Part shown: piece by piece, positions 11,198-19,467 of the stretch
Layout of the letters: the number at the start of each line of letters is the position of its first letter
Numbering within the stretch: the stretch's first letter is position 1
NCBI GenBank assembly: GCA_023483915.1
Contig: JAMDEO010000005.1
Coordinates: 1-39,724 of the forward strand
Source of the DNA: Actinomycetota bacterium
Lineage (GTDB): Bacteria; Actinomycetota; Thermoleophilia; RBG-16-64-13
Reading direction: 5' to 3'
Length of the DNA: 39,724 nt
The notes under the pieces: model-generated
Told to the model about the DNA's origin: nothing
The model's input: only the letters and a program-made list of their open reading frames with translations
Database searches by the model: none
Translations under genes and position numbers: made by a program

Positions 11198-12371
11198 ATG
11201 ATGGTAGAGAAGATAGAAAAACAAACCACTTCCCTGGCCGAATATCGGGAGCAGTTGGCGGTGTTCCGCGACAAGCTCCTGTGGGCAAGGGAGTATCTTT
11301 GACCCCGATTTACTTCAGCGTGACATCGCCTCCCTCGAGGAGACGATGCGTGCCTCTGACTTCTGGGACGACCAGGGTCACGCTCAATCCGTGAGCACCC
11401 GATACAGTCGTCTGCGTAGCAAGCTGGAGGACTACGATCGTTTGGCCGGCCAGGTCGACGACTTCGAGACCTTGCTCGAGATGGCTGTCGAGGAAACCGG
11501 GGGAGAGGGCGTGCCGGGGGAGCTGGTGGAAGAGCTGGAGCGCCTCATCCACGACATCGAGTACAACGTTGAGCGCCTGGAAGAGCAGCGTCTCTTCACG
11601 GGGGAATTCGATGCGGGAGATGCCATTGTCAGCATCCATCCCGGGGCAGGTGGCACCGAGAGCCAAGATTGGGCGGAAATGCTGTTGCGGATGTACCTTC
11701 GTTGGGCCCAGCGACGCGGCTTTCAGACTGAGTTGAACGAAGCCTCTGAGGGAGACGAGGCCGGCCTCAAGAGCGCTACATTCACGGTTCACGGTGAGAA
11801 CGCCTATGGTCTGCTTTCGGCGGAGCGCGGGGTGCATCGGCTCGTCCGCATTTCCCCGTTCGATGCGGCTAAACGGCGCCACACGTCTTTTGCCTCCGTG
11901 GATGTCACTCCGTTGGTAAGCGAGGACGTGGAGCTGGAGATCGACGAGAAGGACCTGAGGGTAGAGACATACCGGTCACAGGGAGCGGGCGGGCAGCATG
12001 TCAACAAGACAGATTCAGCCGTTCGGATAACCCACGTCCCCAGCAAGACGGTAGTGCAATGCCAGAACGAGCGCTCCCAGATCCAGAACCGTGAAACCTG
12101 CATGAGGATGTTGCGCGGTAAGCTGCTCTTGCTTGAGCAGGAGAGGCGTGAGCGGGAAATGGCTAAGGAGAAAGGCGAGCAGAAGGAGATCGCCTGGGGC
12201 AGTCAGATACGCTCGTACGTCCTCGCGCCCTACACCTTGGTCAAAGATCATCGGACCAACTATGAAAAGGGCAACGTCGACGCGGTGCTCGACGGGGCCG
12301 TCGATGAGTTCATCAGAGCCTATATCTGGCAGCGGTCGGTGGGCAAATTGGGGGCCCGAGCCGGGGCTTGA
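11198..12371 (+). CDS. prfB: Peptide chain release factor 2, expressed by programmed +1 frameshift
   Basis: RF2 recognises UGA and UAA stop codons and triggers peptide release. A short first frame (ATG 11198 to TGA 11300-11302, 34 codons, starting MMVEKIEKQ) joins the main frame by a +1 shift, giving about 390 residues. After the shift the sequence continues DPDLLQRDIASLEETM. The main part carries the SPF stop-recognition tripeptide (RISPFDAAKRRHTS) and the catalytic GGQ in SQGAGGQHVNKTDSAVRITH. The TGA is embedded in the canonical recoding signal, so this is autoregulation, not damage: low RF2 slows reading of UGA and favours the shift. No clear ribosome binding site precedes ATG 11198; ATG 11201 is an equal alternative. 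The gene order prfB-ftsE-ftsX is typical. Confidence 0.96.
11288..11303 (+). promoter_or_regulatory. RF2 programmed +1 frameshift site
   Basis: The sequence AGGGAGTATCTTTGAC differs at one base from the E. coli prfB site (AGGGGG in place of AGGGAG). AGGGAG (11288-11293) is the internal Shine-Dalgarno-like stimulator. CTT (11297-11299) is the slippery codon, TGA (11300-11302) the in-frame stop, and reading resumes at GAC 11301. Spacing between stimulator and slippery codon matches the classical site. Confidence 0.96.
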
Positions 12372-12456
12372 ACTCGTGGCTGCCAACATGAGAGGCTTTC
12401 TCCGGCCTCCGGAGAATAAATGCGCGGGTACCAAATATGGAGGTAATGAGTAGCAC

Positions 12457-13140
12457 GTGATCAGGTTTGAAGACGTAACCAAGATCTACCCTCCCAGCAC
12501 CGTAGGTCTCGAGAAGGTCAGCCTTCACATAGAGAAAGGCGAGTTCGTCTTTCTTGTGGGGCCGTCCGGATCGGGGAAATCGACATTCATCCGCTTACTT
12601 ATCAAGGAACTAGAGCCCGATCGGGGACGCATCAGCGTCGGTGGCCGAGATCTCGCGACTCTGCGGAATTGGAAGGTCCCCTATCTACGTCGCAACATCG
12701 GCTGTGTGTTCCAGGACTTCAAGCTGCTCACCAACAAGACGGCATTTCAGAACGTGATGTACGCTTTGGTCGTAACGGGCCAAGCCACGGGCGCATCGAA
12801 GAAGAAGGCCGCAGAGATCCTCTCGCTCGTGGGGTTGGGGCACAAGTCGAACAGCTATCCCAACGAGCTTTCCGGCGGGGAGCAACAGAGGGTCTCGATC
12901 GCAAGGGCCTTCGTGAACCATCCCCCGCTGCTCATCGCCGATGAACCTACGGGGAACCTTGATCCGGAAACGTCAATGGGCATCATGCAACTTCTGTATC
13001 GCATCAATAAGACAGGCACCACGGTCCTTATGGCCACCCACGACCGGGAAATGGTTGACCGCATGAGGCGGCGCGTCGTTGCCCTCGATGTGGGGAAGGT
13101 GGTACGCGACCAGAAACGAGGCGGCTATGGGGAAGATTAG
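12457..13140 (+). CDS. ftsE: Cell division ATP-binding protein FtsE
   Basis: A 227-residue ABC ATPase that works with FtsX at the division septum to switch on peptidoglycan hydrolases. It has the Walker A GPSGSGKST (residues 35-43), a Q-loop in FQDFKLL, the ABC signature LSGGEQQR and Walker B LLIADEPTGNLDPE. FtsE-type hallmarks are IRFEDVTKIYP at the start and FQDFKLL. GTG 12457 is preceded by GGAGG (12439-12443). The gene overlaps ftsX by 14 bases, indicating translational coupling. The 85-base gap after prfB contains nothing striking beyond the binding site. Confidence 0.97.
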   Translation: MIRFEDVTKIYPPSTVGLEKVSLHIEKGEFVFLVGPSGSGKSTFIRLLIKELEPDRGRISVGGRDLATLRNWKVPYLRRNIGCVFQDFKLLTNKTAFQNVMYALVVTGQATGASKKKAAEILSLVGLGHKSNSYPNELSGGEQQRVSIARAFVNHPPLLIADEPTGNLDPETSMGIMQLLYRINKTGTTVLMATHDREMVDRMRRRVVALDVGKVVRDQKRGGYGED

Positions 13141-14011
13141 CTTTTTCCTCAAGGAGGCCTTTGGCTCCCTAAGGCGCAATTACTTCATGACGATCGCCGC
13201 CCTTGTGACGGTGTTCCTTTCCATCGTTGTGTTGGGCGGGGTCTTGGTCTTCGTCTATACGACCAATGCGCTTCTGAAAGAAGTAGAGCAGAAGGTCGAG
13301 ATTACTGTATTTCTCAAGACCGATCCCGACCCCACCACCGACCAGGTCGATGCCATGCAGACCAAAATCATGGGCTGGCCGGAGGTGAAGAGCTCTGTGT
13401 TCGTGAGCAAAGAGGAAGCTCTCAACCGGCTGAAGGAAGACTTCAAAGACAATCCGGAGATACTCCAGGACCTCACAGGCAACCCGCTGCCGGCATCCTT
13501 TGAGATCTCCTTGAAGGATCCGCAGACGGTCAGCTCGGTGGCCGAACGGTTCAAGGGCGACCCCGTCGTGGACGAAGTCAGTTACGGGAAGGAGATCGCC
13601 GACAAGCTCTTCAGCTTCACCTCGCAGGCGAGGAACTTCTTGCTTGGCTTCATCGTGCTGCTGGGCATCGTGGCCATCTTGCTGATCTCGAACACCATTC
13701 GTCTCTCCATCTTTGCCCGAAAGCGTGAGGTGGAGATCATGAAGCTCGTGGGGGCGACCAACTGGTTCATCCGCTGGCCCTTCGTGATCGAGGGGGTCTT
13801 TGTGGGGTTTGTTGGGGCCGCCGCTGCAACTGTGGTCATCTTGATTCTCAACAGCTTCCTGGTAGGCAAGATTAGGAACGGGCTGCCCTTCATGGCCGTG
13901 CCCCTCGATGCGGTTCCCTACGTGTTGGTCGTTTTGATGTTGCTTGGCGTGGGCGTGGTCATAGGTGCCGCTGGGTCAGGCATTGGACTGCGGCGCTTCC
14001 TGAAAGTCTAG
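13127..14011 (+). CDS. ftsX: Cell division protein FtsX
   Basis: A 294-residue ABC-type membrane protein and partner of FtsE. It has one transmembrane segment near the N-terminus (ALVTVFLSIVVLGGVLVFVY), an extracellular domain (about 50-170, with VEITVFLK and the SKEEAL stretch) that contacts periplasmic or extracellular hydrolase activators, and three C-terminal transmembrane segments, with RKREVEIMKLVGATNWFIRWPF between them. The N-terminal KEAFGSLRRN is the usual FtsX signature. ATG 13127 inside the end of ftsE gives this normal start; an upstream in-frame start at 13079 would add residues unlike FtsX. The M23 hydrolase that follows is its likely target. Confidence 0.96.
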   Translation: MGKISFFLKEAFGSLRRNYFMTIAALVTVFLSIVVLGGVLVFVYTTNALLKEVEQKVEITVFLKTDPDPTTDQVDAMQTKIMGWPEVKSSVFVSKEEALNRLKEDFKDNPEILQDLTGNPLPASFEISLKDPQTVSSVAERFKGDPVVDEVSYGKEIADKLFSFTSQARNFLLGFIVLLGIVAILLISNTIRLSIFARKREVEIMKLVGATNWFIRWPFVIEGVFVGFVGAAAATVVILILNSFLVGKIRNGLPFMAVPLDAVPYVLVVLMLLGVGVVIGAAGSGIGLRRFLKV

Positions 14012-14045
14012 AGAGCATCAGGTTCATCTCGGCCCGGGAGGTTCC

Positions 14046-15332
14046 GTGGCTGCTTTGATGCATCGCCTCCTGCATCGCCTCCATGGGCCATTTGGATCGG
14101 CCGGGGTAGCCGGCACCGCAGCCTCAGTGGCCGTCATGCTGGCCATCGCGCTGTTATTGATGGCCGGCCCTTCCTCGGGCCACGGCGCCGCTTGGGCGGC
14201 GACGACGAGCGAGCTCAATCAGAAACTCGAAGATACCCGGGTTCAGCTCGAGAAGGTTCGGGCCAAGATCGCCAAGTCTGAGGCGTCCAGGAAGGCTGCG
14301 GTTGGGGACATCGCAGCTCTCGACAAGGACATCGATGAGCAGGAAAAGGGGGTAAGAATTGCCACAAATGCCTGGAACTCTGCTGCGGACAGGCTCGTCG
14401 AGCTCCAGGCCCAGCTCAAAGCGATAACCAAAGACCTCACTCACAAGCAGGCCGAGCTTCGGCAGACCGAGACCGATCTGCAGACGCAACAGGGGATCTT
14501 CGACAAACGGCTGGCGAACGTATACAAGTCCGGGGGAAGGTTTGCCTACATGGTGGGCTTTCTCCAACCGGGCTCCATTGCGGAAGTGGTGACCCGGATC
14601 GATCTTCTCTCCTCGATTGTCAACCAAGACAACACCATCCTTTCGCAGATCAAGGACCTCAAGGCCAGAGTGGCGTCCCAAAAGCAGGCGCTGGAGCAGC
14701 AGCGGGCTGAGGTGGCCTCTGTCGAGCAGCAGCAGAAACGCGTTACCCAGGACCTTCAAGCCAAAGCGAATGCCCGGAAGGCCGCTCTTGACGACCTCGA
14801 AACCGCCAGGCGAGCGAAGCAGAAGGTGGTGGATGCGGCCGCGTCGAACCAAGCCGCTTGGAGCAGGCAGGAAGAGGATCTGCTCGCCGAATCGAATCGC
14901 ATAAAGGACCTACTCCAAACGGCGAGCGTCGGCCATCCGACCGCGGGCAAGGGCGTCCTTTTCCGGCCCGTTCCGGGGGCGGTCACATCACCTTTCGGCA
15001 TGCGCATGCATCCCATATTCCATGTCATGAAGATGCATACCGGGGTCGATATGCATGCCGGAATGAGTGAACCCATCTATGCTGCGGCGGCAGGCACTGT
15101 GGTGTACGCGGACTGGCGAGGCGGGTATGGGAAATGTGTGATCATTGATCACGGTAATGGGCTGTCGACGTTGTATGGGCATCAATCGGAGATACTGGTT
15201 CGCGTGGGCCAGAAAGTAAAGAGGGGCGAGGTTATCGGGAGGGTCGGCAGTACCGGCTATTCCACGGGGCCCCATCTGCATTTCGAGGTGCGTGTGAACG
15301 GGAGCCCCGTCGATCCGATGGGTTATCTTTGA
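14046..15332 (+). CDS. M23 family murein hydrolase / activator with coiled coil (EnvC/PcsB/RipC-like role)
   Basis: A 428-residue exported protein. A hydrophobic segment (about 21-40) serves as signal peptide or anchor. It is followed by two long coiled coils (about 55-160 and 205-290) and a C-terminal LytM/M23 domain. The zinc site looks complete: His331 and Asp335 in HTGVDMH, and HLHFE at 410-414 (His410, His412), so it may itself cut peptidoglycan, unlike E. coli EnvC. Coiled coil plus LytM next to ftsEX is the known arrangement of FtsEX-controlled hydrolases. GTG 14046 has GGGAGG just upstream; ATG 14058 is the alternative. The pairing with FtsX is inferred from position and architecture. 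Confidence 0.9.
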   Translation: MAALMHRLLHRLHGPFGSAGVAGTAASVAVMLAIALLLMAGPSSGHGAAWAATTSELNQKLEDTRVQLEKVRAKIAKSEASRKAAVGDIAALDKDIDEQEKGVRIATNAWNSAADRLVELQAQLKAITKDLTHKQAELRQTETDLQTQQGIFDKRLANVYKSGGRFAYMVGFLQPGSIAEVVTRIDLLSSIVNQDNTILSQIKDLKARVASQKQALEQQRAEVASVEQQQKRVTQDLQAKANARKAALDDLETARRAKQKVVDAAASNQAAWSRQEEDLLAESNRIKDLLQTASVGHPTAGKGVLFRPVPGAVTSPFGMRMHPIFHVMKMHTGVDMHAGMSEPIYAAAAGTVVYADWRGGYGKCVIIDHGNGLSTLYGHQSEILVRVGQKVKRGEVIGRVGSTGYSTGPHLHFEVRVNGSPVDPMGYL

Positions 15333-15380
15333 TCCTGATCTGCGCCATACCGGGGTCGTGACAGAGGAGAGCTGAATCTG

Positions 15381-16724
15381 ATGCGCGATAGCACGAAAGT
15401 ACCAGTGCTTGTTCTGGCCGGGCTCGTAGCCGCCTTGATCTTGATCTTTGGGGGGATGGTTCTCGGCGCCAATCCCACCGTCTATGACTCCCTCAAGAGT
15501 GTTCTGCCGGCGGGCTGGACCGGGGCCTCGGGGACGGCCGGGGCAGATTTCCGTCTTCAAGAAGAAGTGCTCAAGAAACTGGAAGACAGCTACTACGAAA
15601 AGGTAGACCCAACGATCCTGACGACCCAGGCCATCGACGGTATGGTGGCGGGCCTTGACGATCCGTACACCGTTTACTTCGACCCGCAGGAATACGCCGG
15701 CTTCCAGCAGGAGACCAAGGGGTCATACAGCGGCGTGGGAATGACCGTGGAAATGAAGGACCGCCTAGTCACCATCGTGAGCACTTTCAAGGGCAGTCCG
15801 GCCGATCTGGCGGGCGTTCACTCGGGGGACGTCATATTGGCCGTCGACGGCGTCTCTACCGACGGCCAGAACCTGGACGAAGTAGTCGCCAAGATCAAGG
15901 GTGCGGAGAACTCCACGGTCGAACTCACCCTATACAGGCCTCCCTTCGCCGGTACCACGACCACTTCAGCCGTCCCGCCTGGCTCCAGCCAGACTACAAG
16001 CAGTTCCACAACCACGACAACTGAACCGCTCACTACCACGGCTGATTCATCCAACCTCCCGCCAGGAGGGACCACCACGACCTACAACCTCACTCGGAAG
16101 ACCATCGACATACCGGTCACACAGAGCGAGCTGCTCACCGTCGGCACGAAGAAGGTCGCCCTGATCAGCTTCTACACCTTCTCCGAGGGATCTGCCAAAG
16201 CACTGCGGGATGAGGTCCGGAAGGCGGTGGAGAGCGACAAGGTCGATGCAGTCATCCTTGACCTGCGCAGCAACGGAGGCGGCCTGCTTAACGAAGCTGT
16301 CGATGTGGCAAGCATTTTCATCCCCAGCGGCCCGATCGTGAGCACAGAGGGCCTGCACTCTCCCAGGCAGGTTTACGACGCAACCGGCGGGGCGTATACG
16401 AAGGTGCCGCTCTATGTCCTTACCGATCCATTCACCGCGAGCGCCTCCGAGATCGTCTCCGGAGCGCTCCAGGACGACAAAAGGGCCACGCTTGTGGGGG
16501 AGACAACCTTCGGAAAAGGCCTGGTGCAGAGCATAGAGCCTCTAAGCAACGGGGGCGCGCTCAAGGTGACCACCGCCGTCTACCTCACGCCAAAGGGGCG
16601 CGACATCAATAAGAAGGGGATCACCCCCGACGTTTCGGCAGTCGACAATCCGAATACTCCGAATGTCGACGAGTGCGTGCAGGCGGCCCTCGGTCTGATA
16701 GGCGGGACCAAGGCCTCGAACTGA
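15381..16724 (+). CDS. ctpA: C-terminal processing peptidase, S41 family, with Thr-rich PDZ insertion
   Basis: A 447-residue secreted or membrane-anchored serine protease. It has an N-terminal transmembrane segment (about 8-30), a cap helix region (FRLQEEVLKKLEDSYYEKVD), a PDZ domain (about 105-245) that recognises substrate C-termini, and the protease core. The Ser/Lys dyad reads Ser354 in TASASEI and Lys379 in FGKG, at the usual 25-residue spacing. A Thr/Ser/Pro-rich stretch of about 45 residues (about 189-235) interrupts the last hairpin of the PDZ domain, between VELTLYR and KTIDIPV; most family members have a short turn there. ATG 15381 follows GAGGAG. It adjoins the M23 hydrolase gene and may process wall enzymes; that link is inference. 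Confidence 0.94.
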   Translation: MRDSTKVPVLVLAGLVAALILIFGGMVLGANPTVYDSLKSVLPAGWTGASGTAGADFRLQEEVLKKLEDSYYEKVDPTILTTQAIDGMVAGLDDPYTVYFDPQEYAGFQQETKGSYSGVGMTVEMKDRLVTIVSTFKGSPADLAGVHSGDVILAVDGVSTDGQNLDEVVAKIKGAENSTVELTLYRPPFAGTTTTSAVPPGSSQTTSSSTTTTTEPLTTTADSSNLPPGGTTTTYNLTRKTIDIPVTQSELLTVGTKKVALISFYTFSEGSAKALRDEVRKAVESDKVDAVILDLRSNGGGLLNEAVDVASIFIPSGPIVSTEGLHSPRQVYDATGGAYTKVPLYVLTDPFTASASEIVSGALQDDKRATLVGETTFGKGLVQSIEPLSNGGALKVTTAVYLTPKGRDINKKGITPDVSAVDNPNTPNVDECVQAALGLIGGTKASN

Positions 16725-17545
16725 TGGGGGCCCTCAAGCATTCGGGGTTTTCCCCGCGCTTCTTCTTGGATGGCGAGCCCACCGGGGCGACCGAAGCGAC
16801 TCTTTCTCCCGAGGACGCGCATCATGCTTTGCGGGTTCTTCGTCTTCACCTGGGCGACCGGTGCGAGGTGGCAACCCGGTCAGGACTGGTCTATTCAGCC
16901 GTGATCTCCGCAGTGGATCCTGTCAAGGTTCGGCTCGAAGAGCCGCTGGGCGGAGCGCGAGCCGGAGCGTCCTACCGGGTCCCGGTGGGGATTGTGCAAG
17001 CTCTCGTCAGGCCACAGGCCCTTGACTATGTGATAGAAAAGGGGACGGAGGTGGGTGCCAGTTTCTTTCTCGTGGTGCCCGCAGACGGCTCTCCGCGGAC
17101 ACGGAGCAGCAGCCAGCCAGGGGAGCAGATCAAGCGCTTGGTGCGCTGGCAGCGCACTGCGCGCGAGGCCGCCAAACAGAGCAAGCAGACCAGGGTTCCC
17201 TCCGTCGACTACGCGTCAGGCATAGAAGAAGCACTTGTCCGCCTGGCCTCAGATGGGATTGCGTCGGTGGTATTGGAGCCCACCGCTGCCATGGTGCTCG
17301 ACGAATGGGTTTCGCTTCGGTTCCAGTCCTTACCTCACAAAGGGGGTAGCGGGTCGTCGATGGCTTCGAGTTGGCCTGGGATCGCATTGCTGGTGGGCCC
17401 TGAGGGGGGCTGGACACAGCGCGAGGCCGATCTGTTTGCGGAAGCTGGGATCGACCGGGCAAGGCTGGGCCGAGCGGTCCTGCGCAGTGAGACGGCGGGA
17501 CCTGTCGCACTGGCCCTAACGCGGCTTGCCATAAGGGATTGGTAG
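16724..17545 (+). CDS. rsmE: 16S rRNA (uracil-1498-N3)-methyltransferase RsmE
   Basis: A 273-residue SPOUT-class methyltransferase that modifies U1498 in helix 44 of 16S rRNA. The N-terminal PUA-like domain shows HHALRVLRLHLGD. The knotted SAM-binding domain has KGTEVGA, REAAKQSKQTRVP, GPEGGW (225-230) and LGRAVLRSETAGPVAL, all typical of RsmE. A short Gly/Ser-rich linker (HKGGSGSSMASSW) precedes LVGPEGG and is unusual for the family. ATG 16724 shares one base with the ctpA stop codon (TGATG), so the genes are translationally coupled. In many Gram-positive genomes rsmE follows dnaJ and prmA; neither is present here. Confidence 0.95.
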   Translation: MGALKHSGFSPRFFLDGEPTGATEATLSPEDAHHALRVLRLHLGDRCEVATRSGLVYSAVISAVDPVKVRLEEPLGGARAGASYRVPVGIVQALVRPQALDYVIEKGTEVGASFFLVVPADGSPRTRSSSQPGEQIKRLVRWQRTAREAAKQSKQTRVPSVDYASGIEEALVRLASDGIASVVLEPTAAMVLDEWVSLRFQSLPHKGGSGSSMASSWPGIALLVGPEGGWTQREADLFAEAGIDRARLGRAVLRSETAGPVALALTRLAIRDW

Positions 17546-17551
17546 TATAAT
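17546..17551 (+). promoter_or_regulatory. Perfect -10 box TATAAT 8 bases before the HIT gene (possible leaderless start)
   Basis: TATAAT at 17546-17551 ends 8 bases before ATG 17560. The 8 bases between contain no ribosome binding site. Transcription beginning about 7 bases downstream of the box would start at or next to the A of the ATG, as in leaderless mRNAs common in Actinomycetota. A TTGCCA at 17526 is too close to be a good -35. Confidence 0.45.
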
Positions 17552-17559
17552 CAGCGGCC

Positions 17560-17901
17560 ATGGATGACTGTGTTTTCTGCAGAATCGCAAATGGGACAAT
17601 CCCCAGCGACATAGTGTTGGAAGATGAGGCCTTTCTCGCTTTCCGAGACATCGAGCCAGCGGCTCCAGAGCATGTGCTGGTGATCCCACGGAAGCACATC
17701 CCGTCCCTGAATGACATCGAGCAGTGGACGAATTGTGAAGGTCAAGCGCTTCTGGCGTTCATCGCCCACGCAGCTAAGAAGCTCGGCGTGGACCAGTCGG
17801 GATATCGGGCGGTGGTGAACGTTGGTCCCGATGGCGGCCAGGTAGTTCAACATCTGCATTTCCACGTCCTTGGCGGGGAGAGACTTGGTGGTATGCGATG
17901 A
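17560..17901 (+). CDS. HIT family nucleotide hydrolase (HinT-like)
   Basis: A 113-residue protein of the histidine triad superfamily, hydrolysing purine nucleoside phosphoramidates or related adenylated compounds. It begins with CVFCRI and ends with the triad HLHFHV (His98, His100, His102) followed by LGG. PEHVLVIPRKHI is the usual mid-chain motif. Length is normal for HinT. The start is supported by the conserved N-terminal Cys pair. It overlaps yqeY by 4 bases (ATGA). Its close -10 box suggests that a new transcription unit starts here and runs into yqeY and phoH. Confidence 0.95.
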   Translation: MDDCVFCRIANGTIPSDIVLEDEAFLAFRDIEPAAPEHVLVIPRKHIPSLNDIEQWTNCEGQALLAFIAHAAKKLGVDQSGYRAVVNVGPDGGQVVQHLHFHVLGGERLGGMR

Positions 17902-18344
17902 GTGTTCTTGCGGATGTCCAGGAATCGGTAAAGGCGGCTCTCAAGGCGGGAGACAAGGAACGCGTGGCTGCCCTTCGCATGATCGTGAACGAGCTTCAGA
18001 AGGAGGCTAAGCAGACCCGCCAAGAGCTGGATGAAGCCGCCGAACTCTCGGTTCTTCGCCGGGAGCTCAAGCGTCGGGAGGAGTCGATCGAGGCGTTTCG
18101 CGCGGGTGGGCGTGAAGACCTCGCCGCTCATGAAGAGGTGGCTGCGCGCATCATCGAAGGCCTTTTGCCTCGTCGGCTGGATGAGGCTGAGCTCACCGCC
18201 CTCGTTGATCGGGTGATCGGCGAGACCGGGGCTTCATCGGCACGTGATATGGGTAAGGTCATGGCGGCCGTCATGGCCAAGGGGGGGGTGCAGGTCGATG
18301 GGAAGCAGGCCTCACGTTTGGTCAAGGAGCGACTGACCGCGTGA
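17898..18344 (+). CDS. yqeY: GatB/YqeY domain protein
   Basis: A 148-residue YqeY-type protein. Helical throughout, it contains KAALKAGDKERVAALRMIVNELQ, REESIEAFRAGGREDLAAHE and MGKVMAAVMAKGGVQVDGKQASRLVKERL. The C-terminal part is related to the tail domain of GatB, the tRNA-dependent amidotransferase subunit, and is thought to bind tRNA; the cellular role of stand-alone YqeY is not settled. ATG 17898 overlaps the HIT stop. Placement between HIT/rsmE and phoH matches the common Gram-positive order. Confidence 0.93.
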   Translation: MSVLADVQESVKAALKAGDKERVAALRMIVNELQKEAKQTRQELDEAAELSVLRRELKRREESIEAFRAGGREDLAAHEEVAARIIEGLLPRRLDEAELTALVDRVIGETGASSARDMGKVMAAVMAKGGVQVDGKQASRLVKERLTA

Positions 18345-18363
18345 AGCATGGCCGGGGGACCTC

Positions 18364-19449
18364 ATGGGAGGTCACGGACGTTCATCGGGGGGGGGTGACC
18401 GTCTGAGCGCTCAAGACTCCAGTAAGCAGATCGACCTCGACAACCGAGTCGCGGCGCTCCTCGTGGGCGAGAACGATGCCCATCTGCGTGCTCTCGAAGA
18501 TCTCCTTTCCTGCGACATAAGTCTTCGTGGCAACCGGCTTTTGCTGGAGGGGCCAACTTGCGAGGTCGAGCGCGGCGAAGCTCTGGTAGAGGAGTTGCTG
18601 GCTCTTCTGGGCTCCGGCCAAGAGCTCGACCAGGCAACGCTCGAGCTGGCGGCGTCTTTGAGTACCGGCCGTCGCGACTGGGCAAGCGAACTCGAAGGCA
18701 TCGTCGGAGACGTCATCCTGGAGCACCGAGGAAGACGCATCCGCCCCAAGACCGTCAACCAGAAGGCCTACGTGGACGCCATACGCGCCAATACCATCAC
18801 CTTTGGCATAGGTCCGGCAGGCACCGGCAAGACCTATCTCGCCATGGCAATGGCTACGTCGGCTCTTCTTTCAGGCGCCGTGGCCCGCATCATCCTGACC
18901 CGGCCTGCAGTGGAGGCAGGGGAGAAACTGGGCTTTCTCCCCGGCGGTCTGATGGAGAAGGTTGACCCGTATCTGCGGCCGCTGTTCGATGCTCTCTACG
19001 ACATGATGGATACCGACCGGCTCACCGAGCACCTGCAAAAGGGAACGATCGAAGTGGCCCCTCTCGCATACATGCGGGGAAGGACCCTGAATGATTCGCT
19101 CATCATCCTCGACGAAGCTCAGAACACCACTCCCGAGCAGATGAAGATGTTCCTGACCCGCCTTGGTTTCGGGGCAACAATGGTGGTTACCGGGGACATC
19201 ACCCAGATAGATCTGCCTAGAGGCCAGCATTCGGGACTCGTAAATGTGAGAGAAGTTCTGGCAAACGTGTCAGATATCGCCTTCATCCACTTCGACAGCC
19301 ATGATGTAGTCCGGCACAAGCTTGTGCAGGATATTGTCTCCGCATACAAGAAGTATGGTGAGCAACACCAACCTACCCATAGGGGCACGGCTCGGGGAAC
19401 GGCGGACAGGCGGCGCGGCAGCCGCGCCGGCGGAACTCGAACGGGCTGA
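18364..19449 (+). CDS. phoH: PhoH-like ATPase
   Basis: A 361-residue cytosolic P-loop protein. The Walker A is GPAGTGKT (150-157), Walker B is LIILDEAQN (Asp250), and a TGDITQIDLP sensor segment follows. An N-terminal region (about 20-120) matches the KH-like part of PhoH/YbeZ proteins, and the last 25 residues are a basic Arg/Gly-rich tail. PhoH/YbeZ partners with the rRNA endonuclease YbeY in several bacteria; ybeY lies two genes downstream. ATG 18364 has GGGGGAC in front. A run of eight G lies at 18388-18395 within the coding start, which could be prone to slippage or sequencing error. Confidence 0.95.
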   Translation: MGGHGRSSGGGDRLSAQDSSKQIDLDNRVAALLVGENDAHLRALEDLLSCDISLRGNRLLLEGPTCEVERGEALVEELLALLGSGQELDQATLELAASLSTGRRDWASELEGIVGDVILEHRGRRIRPKTVNQKAYVDAIRANTITFGIGPAGTGKTYLAMAMATSALLSGAVARIILTRPAVEAGEKLGFLPGGLMEKVDPYLRPLFDALYDMMDTDRLTEHLQKGTIEVAPLAYMRGRTLNDSLIILDEAQNTTPEQMKMFLTRLGFGATMVVTGDITQIDLPRGQHSGLVNVREVLANVSDIAFIHFDSHDVVRHKLVQDIVSAYKKYGEQHQPTHRGTARGTADRRRGSRAGGTRTG

Positions 19450-19454
19450 TAGGC

Positions 19455-19467
19455 GGGATCTTATCCC
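19455..19467 (+). promoter_or_regulatory. Small hairpin abutting the pgpH start codon
   Basis: GGGAT (19455-19459), loop CTT, ATCCC (19463-19467) forms a perfect 5-base-pair stem ending at the base before GTG 19468, and includes part of the AGGCGGGA that would serve as ribosome binding site. It could reduce translation initiation. The stem is short, so chance is possible. Confidence 0.3.

Noticed and set aside
11198-11302. Stop codon in the early part of prfB, apparent pseudogene or short hypothetical ORF
   Set aside because: The TGA lies in the conserved RF2 frameshift signal and the +1 frame restores a complete protein.
18388-18395. G8 run near the phoH start as a phase-variation tract
   Set aside because: It is in frame in an intact gene whose function is housekeeping, and a single G8 in GC-rich DNA is weak evidence.
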